The position numbers and the translations under genes are program-made. The notes beneath the pieces are model-generated. The model searched no databases, was not told the DNA's origin, and worked only from the letters and a program-made list of their open reading frames with translations. From an uncultured Alphaproteobacteria bacterium (GTDB taxonomy: Bacteria; Pseudomonadota; Alphaproteobacteria; RF32; CAG-239), in contig CALXTE010000005.1 of the NCBI GenBank assembly GCA_944391345.1, positions 1-64,000 of the forward strand: a stretch of 64,000 bases of DNA, given 5' to 3'. Positions 53,234 through 62,624 of the stretch are shown one piece after another. Position 1 is the first letter of the stretch, and every line of letters begins with the position of its first letter.

Positions 53234-54262
53234 TTAAAGACACAGCACATAAGCGCTGTCATAAGGACATTTTAATGTCTTGCCGCTACAAGTTGTTTTT
53301 TTATAGCCTAAAGCTGTACAGTCTGTTGTTGGCAGTGTACAAAAGTTGGTGTAACCACTTTGACAGCCGGTTGTATACCACAAACCGGAACAAGCTTCAT
53401 ATTCGCAATTTGTGCCTGTTGGACAGCTTGAAAAAGTACCCAAGTTTGGGCAAGGTTTGCAGTTGTCGTATTTTATTTGTGAACCGGACATACAGGTTTG
53501 TGCGCCGGTATCGCCACCCATAACGCCGCAATCTTGAAATCCGTCACAAGGATTAATCTTGATTTTATATTTGCTCGTTCCGTTGCAATCAACACAAGCG
53601 GTACCATCAGCAATATATCCTTCGGGAATAGTCGTGTAATCATAACCTTCGCAAAGATTACAACATTTTCCGAATGTGGCGTCATATTCGCAAGCATTAT
53701 TCGGATCGACTTTCCAGCCTGTTTGGCAGGTGTCAGTAAATTCAGAATCTAGCTCCGTACAAGCACGCTCGGTGTCTTCTTCGCAAGACGCATATTTATT
53801 TCCGCAAGCCGTACCGACGCCATAATAAGGTGGTTCGCAAGTTTTGTAACCAGAGGGGCAAACGCAACGGGCAAAGTAATTACTGTTATAAATACAAAAA
53901 CCTTCTGGCGTTTCTCCCGCGGCACAAGAAGTTAGTCCATAACCTTCTTTGCGGCAACGTTCGGCGTCATTCAAATCATAATCAGGCGCCCCACCGGAGC
54001 CGCCATTTCCGCCATTGTTTTCGGTATTACCAAACGCTTCGCCGCTACAAGCCGCGGTATCATTAATAAAGCACACCGCCGCCAATTTAATCTCATCAGG
54101 AGAAGACAAGCCCGAGGCCGGAGAATAGAGGTGTGTGTGAAGTGTGTTGATAAGTCGTTCTCCACCCTCGGTAAAAGAAATATCAGCCATTGCGCTCATC
54201 GGCAACAATACGGCCGCCGACAGCATTGCGGCCAAAACCGCATAATTCCGCGAATTCAACAT
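53234..54262 (-). CDS. Secreted Cys-rich protein, full-length paralogue of the window-start gene
   Basis: 342 residues with signal peptide (LAAMLSAAVLLPMSAMA). Domain order: a Gly/Asn-rich linker, Cys-rich units (YKTCEPPYYGVGTACGNKYASC, KCCNLCEGYDYTTIPEGY), blocks PCDGFQDCG and IKYDNCKPCPNLG, and a C-terminal LGYKKTTC...LKCPYDSAY module. It is strikingly similar to the protein ending at 427. Same strand and close to the 257-residue Cys-rich gene, so the two are probably co-expressed. Confidence 0.8.
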   Translation of the reverse strand: MLNSRNYAVLAAMLSAAVLLPMSAMADISFTEGGERLINTLHTHLYSPASGLSSPDEIKLAAVCFINDTAACSGEAFGNTENNGGNGGSGGAPDYDLNDAERCRKEGYGLTSCAAGETPEGFCIYNSNYFARCVCPSGYKTCEPPYYGVGTACGNKYASCEEDTERACTELDSEFTDTCQTGWKVDPNNACEYDATFGKCCNLCEGYDYTTIPEGYIADGTACVDCNGTSKYKIKINPCDGFQDCGVMGGDTGAQTCMSGSQIKYDNCKPCPNLGTFSSCPTGTNCEYEACSGLWYTTGCQSGYTNFCTLPTTDCTALGYKKTTCSGKTLKCPYDSAYVLCL

Positions 54263-54367
54263 AATATCACCTTTCTTAGCTTGTCTTCACGACTCTAATA
54301 TAACATAAATTCGCCAAGTTTTCAAGATGATTTTTATTTTAAGGTGAGATATTTTCGGAAAATATAT

Positions 54368-54396
54368 TTGACTCACAAAAATTGTTGTATTAAACT
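54368..54396 (+). promoter_or_regulatory. Predicted ileS promoter
   Basis: TTGACT (54368-54373), 17-nt spacer, TAAACT (54391-54396). Transcription would start near 54403, giving a leader of about 155 nt before ileS that contains the Ile-rich ORF. Confidence 0.6.
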
Positions 54397-54423
54397 ACTC
54401 CCAGTTTTTAAGGAAGACAAAAT

Positions 54424-54471
54424 ATGATGCAAGATTTTTACATATCTCAAATTTTCATTATTATCCCTTAG
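54424..54471 (+). CDS. Candidate ileS leader peptide rich in isoleucine codons
   Basis: A 15-codon ORF, MMQDFYISQIFIIIP, with five Ile codons, three of them consecutive, before TAG at 54469-54471. An AAGGAAG ribosome site (54410-54416) lies 7 nt before the ATG, and a promoter lies just upstream. Two structures overlap it: hairpin TATCCC/GGGATA (54462-54477) covering the last Ile codon and the stop, and an 8-bp inverted repeat ATGCAAGA/TCTTGCAT (54427-54434 and 54483-54490) enclosing the whole ORF. This resembles amino-acid attenuation leaders, but for isoleucyl-tRNA synthetase. Inference from sequence only. Confidence 0.5.
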   Translation: MMQDFYISQIFIIIP

Positions 54472-54477
54472 GGGATA
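54462..54477 (+). promoter_or_regulatory. Hairpin in ileS leader
   Basis: TATCCC-TTAG-GGGATA; 6-bp stem overlapping the final Ile codon and stop of the leader ORF, followed by GATTTTCTT. Possible weak terminator or pausing hairpin. Confidence 0.4.
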
Positions 54478-54557
54478 GATTTTCTTGCATAAATAATATA
54501 AATTTTTTTTCACGACATTTTTTTTATTTAATCAATAAGTTATAGGATGTTTTATAG

Positions 54558-57500
54558 ATGACAAAACATTATGCAGAGGTTAAGGCAAAGCCTGACTTTG
54601 TCGAGCTTGAAAAAGAAGTTTTGAAGTTTTGGGAAGAAGATAAAACTTTTGAAAAGTCGGTTCACAACCGTGACGGCGCTGCCGAATTTGTGTTTTATGA
54701 CGGCCCTCCGTTTGCGAACGGAACCCCGCACTATGGGCACATTATGGTGTCTTATGTCAAAGACGTTGTCGCACGTTTTCAAACGATGAATGGCAAAAAA
54801 GTTGAACGTCGCCTTGGCTGGGACTGTCACGGTCTTCCGGCCGAAATGTCGGCTGAAAAACAGCTTGGCGTCTCGGGACGTAAACAAATTGAAGAATATG
54901 GGGTTGAAAAGTTTAACAACTTCTGCCGCTCTGATGTTTTGAAATATTCTGGCATTTGGGTAAATATGTTTAAGCGTATCGGCCGCTGGGTTGATTTCAA
55001 TCACGATTATAAGACCATGGACTTGCCGTTTATGGAAAGCGTTATCCATAACTTCAAGGAACTCTATGATAAGGGCTTGGTTTATGAAGACTACCGCGTT
55101 TTGCCTTATTCTTGGGCCGCAGAAACGCCTTTGTCAAACTTTGAGGTAAATTTAGGGTATCAAGAAAAGACCGATAACGCCATCACCGTTATGTTTAAGC
55201 TCGAAAACGGGATGAATATTCTGGTCTGGACAACCACACCATGGACCTTGCCGTCAAACTTAATGCTGGCTGTTGGTAAAGATATTGATTACGCCGTCAT
55301 GGAAGAAAACGGCCAGAAATATATTTTGGCACAGGCTCTTCTCGGACGTTATAAAAAACAACTTGAACACGCCACCCAAGTCGGCACGATTAAAGGCAGC
55401 AAACTGTTGGGCTTGAGCTATGAGCCGATGTTCCCTTACTTTAAGGACTTAAAAGCCAAAGGTGCGTTTAAGGTCTTGAGCGGAGACTTTGTCTCGACCG
55501 AAGACGGAACCGGTGTCGTTCACATCGCCCCCGGATTCGGCCAAGACGACTTTGACGCTTGCCGCGCTTATGATAAAGACTTTCCGGTTGTTTGTCCGGT
55601 TGATGAGGCCGGCAAATTTACTGCCGAAGTTCCCGACTATGAAGGTAAACAGGTTTTTGAGACCAACGAACCGATCATGCAGTTGTTGAAAGAAAAGGGA
55701 ATTTTGGTCAAAAAAGAACAATATACGCACTCTTATCCATTCTGCTGGCGCACCGACACGCCGTTAATTTATAAAGCAATGTCAAGCTGGTTTGTTAAGG
55801 TAACGGATTTCCGTGATGAAATGGTTAAGAACAATCAGCAGATCAACTGGATTCCGGAGCATATTAAAGACGGCCGCTTTGGCAAATGGCTTGAAGGCGC
55901 AAGAGATTGGTCAATTTCGCGCAACCGTTTTTGGGGAACGCCGATTCCGGTCTGGAAGTCGGATAATCCAAAATTCCCAAGAATAGATGTTTTCGGCTCG
56001 ATTGAAGAAATAAAAGCCAAAACCGGACATACTGTGACCGACTTGCACAAGCCTTATATTGACGGTGTTGTTTACCCCAATCCGGATGATCCGTCGGGCC
56101 AAACCATGATGCGCCGCGTGAGTGATGTTTTTGACTGCTGGTTTGAGTCAGGCTCAATGCCTTACGCACAGGTTCATTATCCGTTTGAAAACAAAGAATG
56201 GTTTGAAAGTCATTTTCCGGCTGACTTTATTGTTGAGGCGATGGACCAAACTCGTGGTTGGTTCTATACCTTGACCGTGCTTTCAACTGCTTTGCACAAT
56301 CGTCCGGCCTTTAAGAATTGTATCTGCACCGGTTTGTTGATGGCAGAAGGCGGGCAAAAGCTTTCAAAACGTCTGAAGAATTATCCTGACCCCAATGAGA
56401 TTTTGGAAAGTATTGGTTCAGACGCTTTGCGTTGGTTCTTGGTATCTTCTCCGGTATTAAAGGGTGGAAACTTAGCCGTTGATAAAGAGGGCAAAGAAAT
56501 CGCCAAAGCCTCAAGAATTGCTCAAATCCCGCTGTGGAACGCCTTTTATTTCTTCACGCTTTATGCGAATGCCGAAGAATATCAGGCCAAAGAGATTTCT
56601 CATTCTTCTGAGGCGATTGATAATTACATCTTGTCAAAACTCAAGAGATTAAGAGATGTCGTTAAGTCTGGGCTTGAAAGCTATGATGTTGCACAGGCCA
56701 CGAACGAAACGGCAACCTTCATGGAGATTTTGAACAACTGGTACATCCGCCGCACCCGTGACCGCTTCTGGGAAGGTGATACTCAGGCCTTTGACACGCT
56801 GTATACGGTTTTGGTAAATGTTGCCAAGATAATTGCTCCATTAATGCCTTTTGTCAGCGAATATGTTTACAAAACCCTGACCGGCGGTGAGTCTGTACAC
56901 CTGACCGATTATCCGACCTTGAGCGAGATTACCGAAGACAAAGACCTTGTTGAGAAGATGGACTTTGTTCAAGACCTTTGCTCAACCGGTAAGTTTATTC
57001 GTGAGGAAAAGAACCTCCGCAACCGCTTGCCGTTAAGAAGCTTGACGGTTGTCGGGGCTGAATTGTCTCCGGCCTATCAAGAGATTGTCAAAGACGAATT
57101 AAATGTCAAAGAAGTCTTGTTTGATAGTGCCTTAGAGAACTATGCCGAGAAAAAAGTTTATCTTTACACCCCGCTTTTGGGTAAGACTTTGGGCAAAGAT
57201 ATGGGCGCTGTTATGGCAGCCTATAAGCAAGGCCAGTGGCAGCTTAAGGAAGACGGCAGCTTGCAAATCGCCGGCAAAGAACTTGGAACAGATTTGTTTG
57301 AAGTTCGCTTGGAGATGAAGCCAGGCGTCGCCGGCAAGGCCTTTGCTGATAACAAAGCTGTTGTCACGCTGGACACGGTTGTTACCGATGATCTCAAGCG
57401 CGAGGGCATGGCGCGTGACTTTGTCCGCTTGGTACAAACCTTAAGAAAGGACAAAGACTTCAACATCTCAGACAGAATAGAGCTCTGTTATGAAACCTCT

Positions 57501-57662
57501 GATGCTGAGTTGGCAAAAGCTTTGGAAGAAAACAAAGACTACATTGCCGAGCAGGTTTTAGCCTTGAAGGTTGAAAAAGGCTGCCCGAACGGCACCGAGG
57601 CGGATATTGAAGGCGCCAAGCTCAAATATGACGCCAAAGTCTGCAACGCCAAAGTTGCTTAA
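54558..57662 (+). CDS. ileS: Isoleucyl-tRNA synthetase, type 2
   Basis: 1034 residues, class I synthetase. HIGH-type motif PPFANGTPHYGHIM near residue 50; KMSKS-type motif KLSKRLKNYPDP near residue 600, which is the eukaryote-like (IleRS2) form. Editing domain visible between them. Type 2 enzymes are typically resistant to mupirocin, so natural resistance is predicted (established for the class, inferred here). The enzyme charges tRNA-Ile. Preceded by the Ile-rich leader and followed by a terminator. Confidence 0.96.
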   Translation: MTKHYAEVKAKPDFVELEKEVLKFWEEDKTFEKSVHNRDGAAEFVFYDGPPFANGTPHYGHIMVSYVKDVVARFQTMNGKKVERRLGWDCHGLPAEMSAEKQLGVSGRKQIEEYGVEKFNNFCRSDVLKYSGIWVNMFKRIGRWVDFNHDYKTMDLPFMESVIHNFKELYDKGLVYEDYRVLPYSWAAETPLSNFEVNLGYQEKTDNAITVMFKLENGMNILVWTTTPWTLPSNLMLAVGKDIDYAVMEENGQKYILAQALLGRYKKQLEHATQVGTIKGSKLLGLSYEPMFPYFKDLKAKGAFKVLSGDFVSTEDGTGVVHIAPGFGQDDFDACRAYDKDFPVVCPVDEAGKFTAEVPDYEGKQVFETNEPIMQLLKEKGILVKKEQYTHSYPFCWRTDTPLIYKAMSSWFVKVTDFRDEMVKNNQQINWIPEHIKDGRFGKWLEGARDWSISRNRFWGTPIPVWKSDNPKFPRIDVFGSIEEIKAKTGHTVTDLHKPYIDGVVYPNPDDPSGQTMMRRVSDVFDCWFESGSMPYAQVHYPFENKEWFESHFPADFIVEAMDQTRGWFYTLTVLSTALHNRPAFKNCICTGLLMAEGGQKLSKRLKNYPDPNEILESIGSDALRWFLVSSPVLKGGNLAVDKEGKEIAKASRIAQIPLWNAFYFFTLYANAEEYQAKEISHSSEAIDNYILSKLKRLRDVVKSGLESYDVAQATNETATFMEILNNWYIRRTRDRFWEGDTQAFDTLYTVLVNVAKIIAPLMPFVSEYVYKTLTGGESVHLTDYPTLSEITEDKDLVEKMDFVQDLCSTGKFIREEKNLRNRLPLRSLTVVGAELSPAYQEIVKDELNVKEVLFDSALENYAEKKVYLYTPLLGKTLGKDMGAVMAAYKQGQWQLKEDGSLQIAGKELGTDLFEVRLEMKPGVAGKAFADNKAVVTLDTVVTDDLKREGMARDFVRLVQTLRKDKDFNISDRIELCYETSDAELAKALEENKDYIAEQVLALKVEKGCPNGTEADIEGAKLKYDAKVCNAKVA

Positions 57663-57680
57663 ATAAGGCACAAGCAAAAC

Positions 57681-57713
57681 AAACGGGGAGGGCAAAACCT
57701 CTCCGTTTTTTTG
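57681..57713 (+). terminator. Intrinsic terminator after ileS
   Basis: ACGGGGAGG / CCTCTCCGT stem (one G-T pair) with a GCAAAA loop and seven T. Confidence 0.85.
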
Positions 57714-57773
57714 TTTTAAATCAAAAAATTAAGAAAAAATTATAAAGATTAAAATAGAATATAAAAATAAAAT

Positions 57774-57802
57774 TAGACAAAACCAAAAAAATATGATATA
57801 TT
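57774..57802 (+). promoter_or_regulatory. Predicted promoter
   Basis: TAGACA (57774-57779), 17-nt spacer, TATATT (57797-57802), before the tandem paralogue operon. Confidence 0.5.
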
Positions 57803-57832
57803 GTCTATAAATAAGGTTTTCGGAGAACGACA

Positions 57833-58969
57833 ATGGCTGACATAAAAGATTATGAAGACCAAATCAAAGAAATCGGAAAAAATAAAAATTGGTCTGACGA
57901 AAAAATCAAAAAAGAGATTGAGAAGATTCATGACACCCATGAGAGCGAAAGAGAAAGCTATGTCGACAAATTAAAAAAAGAAGAGAACGATAATGATGGC
58001 GCTGCCACCACAATGAAAGAACTTGAAGATAAAGTCCCTGAAGATAAAGAAGGTAACAAACCGGAAGATAAAGATCTAATGGAAAAAAGGCGAGACGCCT
58101 TAAAAAAATATGCCGATGAAAACGGTCTTGATTTTGAAGAAGAAAAAGATGGCTCATTCAAAATCGGCGGCGGAAGGGTTGCATACAATGGCCCCAAAAT
58201 CTATACCTCAGCCAGTGCGGATTACGGCGTCTTTTTAACCGTAGCCAAAACAGAAAAAGCAAATGGCTCTAAAGGGGTAATCATTGACGGAGAAAGCCAA
58301 GAATTTAAAGAAAAAGTAACCGCAGCATGCATTCAAACGGGGCTAAAATTTAAAAACGGAGCTCGTTATATTGATTTAAATAGTAAGTATTTTAAGAACT
58401 TGGATGAGGCGACAAAAGAAAAAATAACAGATTATAACGAAAAGAACAAGGTCGAAGACAATTACAAAGCCAAAGTTGCTGAATATAAAAAGTTAAAAGA
58501 AAACAATGGGTCATTAGATTTCAGTCAGATTAAAGACCCGACAGAAAGATTAATAGCCTATACGGCAGCCAAAGAAACAGGATTAAACATCACCAATCTG
58601 GCCAATGATGAGCTCATCTATGATGAAAAGAAAAATCCGGAAAAGAAAAAAGATATAGAAAGAGCGCGCGCTGCCATTAATGGCGTAAGAGATAAAAATG
58701 CAGTTAAAGAAGATGCCTTTGATATGCATGAAAGAAGAGTAAAATCGCTGCAAAGAATGCGCCAAGAAGTCAAAGACGGCACCCGCCACCGTGGAGAATA
58801 CACTCAAGACGGACAAAAGAAAGAAGCACAGTTACGCCAAACGATTAATGGCACAACCTATCATGTTGACCGTAAAGATGTCGCAACGGAAAATGTGGCA
58901 GGTAAAGAACAATATAAGAAGAACAATATAGGCAAATACATGTTAAGAAATCGAGAAGGCGGAAGATAA
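57833..58969 (+). CDS. Unknown protein A of tandem paralogue pair
   Basis: 378 residues, no signal or membrane segment. Starts MADIKDYEDQIKEI; highly charged coiled-coil N-terminus and linker to about residue 90, then a conserved core (DPTERLIAYTAAKETG, LANDELIYDEKKNPEKK, SLQRMRQEVKDGTRHRGEY, INGTTYHVDRKDV). The core is nearly identical to the next gene. Function unknown. Confidence 0.75.
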   Translation: MADIKDYEDQIKEIGKNKNWSDEKIKKEIEKIHDTHESERESYVDKLKKEENDNDGAATTMKELEDKVPEDKEGNKPEDKDLMEKRRDALKKYADENGLDFEEEKDGSFKIGGGRVAYNGPKIYTSASADYGVFLTVAKTEKANGSKGVIIDGESQEFKEKVTAACIQTGLKFKNGARYIDLNSKYFKNLDEATKEKITDYNEKNKVEDNYKAKVAEYKKLKENNGSLDFSQIKDPTERLIAYTAAKETGLNITNLANDELIYDEKKNPEKKKDIERARAAINGVRDKNAVKEDAFDMHERRVKSLQRMRQEVKDGTRHRGEYTQDGQKKEAQLRQTINGTTYHVDRKDVATENVAGKEQYKKNNIGKYMLRNREGGR

Positions 58970-58996
58970 CGCTTTCGCTTAAACGGGAGAACGACA

Positions 58997-60268
58997 ATGG
59001 CTGATATAAAAGATTTTGAAGACCAAATAAAAGAAATCGCTAAAGACAAAAATTGGTCAGATGAAAGATTGAAAAAAGAGCTCGCAAAGCTTCAAAAAAT
59101 GCCTGAGGATAAAAGAGAAAGCTATATTGAAAAATTGAAAAAAGAAGATTCTGATAAAGACCCCCAATCTCAAAATAAACCAAAAGAAGATAATGGCAAT
59201 CAAGGGGCGGACAAGCCCAAAGACAATAATCAGGTTGTGATTGATGAGCCTGAGGCCGAAGATGAAGAAAATAAAGAAGAAAATAAAAAAGAGGTTAAGG
59301 TAAGCGAAAATAAAGACGACAAACCGCAGCCAAGCGCAGAAAATACGAACCAAGACTGGAAAGCTTTGCGCCGTGAAGAATGGAAAAAGTTTGCAGAGAA
59401 AAAAGGCAAAGAGTTTGCCGAAACCACAGAGGCCCAAGCACCGGATTTAGGCCTAAAGGTTGGCGCTGATAATATTCATTATCAAGACCGCTCTAATGTG
59501 AATATGAGCAACGGGGAATATGATCAGTTCTTGACCCTTGTTCAAATTGAAAAAAAGGATAAAACCGAAGTTATAAATTTTGGCGACATCAAAAGTGATG
59601 ACTATAAAGCCAAACTCGCTGCTGCCTGCGTTCAAGAGGATATGAAGTTCAAAAACGGCCCACGCTATATTGACTTGAACATGGAATGTTTTAAGAATTT
59701 GGACGATGCAACCAAGGCCAAGATTAATGACTTTAATGAAAAGAACAAAATCGAAGATAAGTATAAAGCCAAGGTTGAGGAGTTGAAAAAGCTCAAAGAA
59801 GGTAAGGGCGCACTTGATTTTGGCCAGATTAAAGATCCGACGGAAAGATTAATTGCCTACACGGCAGCCAAAGAAACTGGCGTAAAAATAACGAATCTTG
59901 CCAATGACGAGCTCATCTATGATGAAAAGAAAAATCCTGAAAAGAAGCAAGAAATCGAAAGAGCGCGCAAGGTTATAAACGGTATAAGGAATAAAAGCGC
60001 AGTAAAAGAAGATGTTTTCAAGCTTCACGAAGATAGAGTCAGCTCTCTGCAAAGAATGCGCCAAGAAGTCAAAGACGGCACCCGCCATCGTGGCGAATTC
60101 ACCAAAGACGGCAAAAAACAGGAAGCAAGCTTAAAACAAACCATCAACGGCACAACCTATCATGTAGATCGCAAAGACGTTCAAACCGAGGTTGCCGACG
60201 GCAAAGAAAAATATGTTAAAAACGATTTAGGCAAATATGTTTTGAAAAAACGTGATAACAGCAGATAA
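58997..60268 (+). CDS. Unknown protein B of tandem paralogue pair
   Basis: 423 residues, paralogue of the preceding gene: same start MADIKDFEDQIKEI, same ribosome-site context (GGAGAACGACAATGG), same C-terminal core. The acidic linker is longer (residues about 45-120, Asp/Glu/Lys/Asn-rich). The two genes are 27 nt apart and form one operon ended by a hairpin. Function unknown. Confidence 0.75.
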   Translation: MADIKDFEDQIKEIAKDKNWSDERLKKELAKLQKMPEDKRESYIEKLKKEDSDKDPQSQNKPKEDNGNQGADKPKDNNQVVIDEPEAEDEENKEENKKEVKVSENKDDKPQPSAENTNQDWKALRREEWKKFAEKKGKEFAETTEAQAPDLGLKVGADNIHYQDRSNVNMSNGEYDQFLTLVQIEKKDKTEVINFGDIKSDDYKAKLAAACVQEDMKFKNGPRYIDLNMECFKNLDDATKAKINDFNEKNKIEDKYKAKVEELKKLKEGKGALDFGQIKDPTERLIAYTAAKETGVKITNLANDELIYDEKKNPEKKQEIERARKVINGIRNKSAVKEDVFKLHEDRVSSLQRMRQEVKDGTRHRGEFTKDGKKQEASLKQTINGTTYHVDRKDVQTEVADGKEKYVKNDLGKYVLKKRDNSR

Positions 60269-60274
60269 AACAAC

Positions 60275-60310
60275 TAAAAAAGCTTGCCGATAAAAAGACA
60301 AGCTTTTTTA
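60275..60310 (+). terminator. Intrinsic terminator
   Basis: AAAAAAGCTTG / CAAGCTTTTTT stem after paralogue B. Confidence 0.75.
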
Positions 60311-60392
60311 GTAAAAACAATAAGATAGATTAATGATTATACAAAAACAACAAAATAATATCAGAAAAATACAAAATTTGTCAAAATAATGC

Positions 60393-60421
60393 TTGCAACG
60401 ATTCTTTTTTTGTGCTATATT
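60393..60421 (+). promoter_or_regulatory. Predicted promoter
   Basis: TTGCAA (60393-60398), 17-nt spacer, TATATT (60416-60421), 33 nt before ATG 60455. Confidence 0.6.
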
Positions 60422-60454
60422 ACTGAAAGTTAAACAAACAGGAGTATCCAAATT

Positions 60455-62596
60455 ATGGAAAATGTAGAAGCAATCAAACGCGTTCAGTCAGGCAAAGAAA
60501 TGAGCTTTGCTGAAATCAAAGATGTGCTTGATGTATTTCAAAAAAACAACAATACAAACAGCGCTGAATTTTTAAGATTAAAACAACAGGCTCGCAAAAA
60601 AATCAGCGGCTTAAAAGAAAAAATGCCACAGATGGATTTGCAAGAATCAATGGCTGCGGTTTATGCGATGAAAGAGTTCAGCACACCTGAAGAGCGCCAA
60701 AGCGAAGATTTTGAAAAAGTTTTGGGCAGCATTGAAGACCGCATTGTTGAGCTTAAAAAAGAAAACCCGACCAATATTGCCCCGAACCAAGAGCAATATG
60801 AACATCCGGTCGAAGTAAAAGAGGAAACCAACGCCAGCGAAATCAACCGCAACTATATGGCTTTGGAAGCATTTGATAATGCCGAAAATCCGCTTGATGA
60901 AAAAGATGAGTTTTTTAAGCAGAGCCGCGCCGGATTGGAAATGCTGGACGTTCGTGATGCAAACGGCAACCCGGTTGATATGAATTCTGAGATTGTAGAA
61001 TCTGCCAGACTCCAAACCATCTCAGAGTTAGTAACCTCCAAAGAAAAAGTAACCTCGGAAGAATTTCGCGCACGCTTAAGAGATAATATTGATAAAGCTG
61101 TTTTCAGCATTTTGAACGTTGATAACGCCGCCAAAATGGCCCAAAAGAAAGACATGAAGTCTGTTCGTCAAGAACTGGACACCATGTTGACCCAATATAA
61201 CGAAGGCGGCAAGAAAAACAAAAGACAAGTCAGCTTGAACAACGCAATCGCGGTTATTACCGATGCTTCTCAACAGGTTGATAAGTTCGCAAACAAGCTG
61301 AAAGCCAAATTCGGTGAAATTCCGGCCGTAAAAGGCTTGAAGAGCCGCCTGAGCAAGTTAGATGACAAATTAACCAAGAAATACGGCAAAACCTACACCA
61401 AAACTAAGGCTGTTGTACAAGGTGTCAGCGGTATCGTCACTGACTTAGGCTTGGTCATGGTTGCCGGTGCTTGCGGACCTGTCGGTTTGGGCGTATATTC
61501 ACTTTATACCTTTAAGAAAAATGTTGTGCCACACTTGAGCGCTTATCAAAAAGCCAACCAAGAAACCGGCATCAGCTTTAGAGATTATAATAAAGCTCAT
61601 AAAAAAGACGCATACCTTGCCGGATTATATACGGTAACATCAGGCTTAACCGCCGTAACGGCAGGTTTAATGGCCGCGCATAATATTGTAACCAACGCCG
61701 GTGCCACAACAGTTGACGCTGTTACCAAATATGCCTCAACCGGAAAAATCATTGCCGGTGGCGCAACCGTCGCGGTTAAACAAGGTGCTGACGTTAAGAA
61801 AGCCTTTGATAATAACGAAAATGTCGGCCAAGCCGTCGGCAAAGCCGCTCTGTCATTGGCTTTGTTTGGTCTTATGGCCGGTGCACGCGAAAATTATGAC
61901 ATTGTTGAACATGGCGATCATGGCAATATTGCCGGCGGAAATGATGGCCATGGCGGAATCACGATTAACGGTGATGTAAATATTCATAACGGTGATAATA
62001 TCATTATAGACAACTGTTGCGATTGCGAAGAAGTTGTTTATGACAATCCGAATGTTCCGGATGAGCCCGTAAAGCCTGAACCGGTTAAACCAGAGCCGGT
62101 TAAACCCGAACCTGTAAGACCAGAACCGGTTAAACCGATAACGCCGAAACTTGCTCCGATTCCGGATTTAATTCAGGATGAAAAGATTGATCTGCAACCC
62201 ACACCGATCATTCCGGCAGCGCCAACGCCGGTTGCACCGCTTGATCCGGTTCCAGATGTAGATGTTGAGGTTGAGCCAACCCCGATAGAGGCAGCAAAAG
62301 AGCCGGAAGTAAAAGTACCGGCCAACGGTGTCCGTGATTTTGATGATATTTATGAATTAATGGAAGATAATGCCAAAAAAGGCATTGTCCACGATAATCA
62401 AGACGGTTTGTGGTACGATCAACAAAAGTCAAACAGCAAAGAACTTGATGCTTTGGCTAAGGATTTATGGAACACGGTCAACGGCGAAAATAATTGCCTT
62501 GACACACCGGCCGAACCGACCAATCCGAAGGAAGGTGTTCGTGAATATAACAGTGTTCTCGAAAAAATAAAATCCGAGATGAGCCATAACAGATAA
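60455..62596 (+). CDS. Large unknown protein with central hydrophobic region and Pro-Glu-Lys repeats
   Basis: 713 residues. Helical charged N-terminal half (about 1-320), then a Gly/Ala-rich hydrophobic region (about 325-475; GLVMVAGACGPVGLGVYSLY, AALSLALFGLMAGA) that could insert in a membrane. Next is a Gly/His/Asp-rich segment (HGDHGNIAGGNDGHGG) with a CCDC motif, then repeats of PVKPE type (about 530-560) and a C-terminal domain. Own promoter and terminator. It shares charged composition with paralogues A/B but not obvious homology. Function unknown. Confidence 0.7.
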   Translation: MENVEAIKRVQSGKEMSFAEIKDVLDVFQKNNNTNSAEFLRLKQQARKKISGLKEKMPQMDLQESMAAVYAMKEFSTPEERQSEDFEKVLGSIEDRIVELKKENPTNIAPNQEQYEHPVEVKEETNASEINRNYMALEAFDNAENPLDEKDEFFKQSRAGLEMLDVRDANGNPVDMNSEIVESARLQTISELVTSKEKVTSEEFRARLRDNIDKAVFSILNVDNAAKMAQKKDMKSVRQELDTMLTQYNEGGKKNKRQVSLNNAIAVITDASQQVDKFANKLKAKFGEIPAVKGLKSRLSKLDDKLTKKYGKTYTKTKAVVQGVSGIVTDLGLVMVAGACGPVGLGVYSLYTFKKNVVPHLSAYQKANQETGISFRDYNKAHKKDAYLAGLYTVTSGLTAVTAGLMAAHNIVTNAGATTVDAVTKYASTGKIIAGGATVAVKQGADVKKAFDNNENVGQAVGKAALSLALFGLMAGARENYDIVEHGDHGNIAGGNDGHGGITINGDVNIHNGDNIIIDNCCDCEEVVYDNPNVPDEPVKPEPVKPEPVKPEPVRPEPVKPITPKLAPIPDLIQDEKIDLQPTPIIPAAPTPVAPLDPVPDVDVEVEPTPIEAAKEPEVKVPANGVRDFDDIYELMEDNAKKGIVHDNQDGLWYDQQKSNSKELDALAKDLWNTVNGENNCLDTPAEPTNPKEGVREYNSVLEKIKSEMSHNR

Positions 62597-62624
62597 AATA
62601 ATAAAAAAAGCTCCTTGTTTAACT

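Noticed and set aside
54263..54557. T-box riboswitch before ileS
   Set aside because: No T-box sequence or specifier-loop layout; the leader ORF explains the region better.
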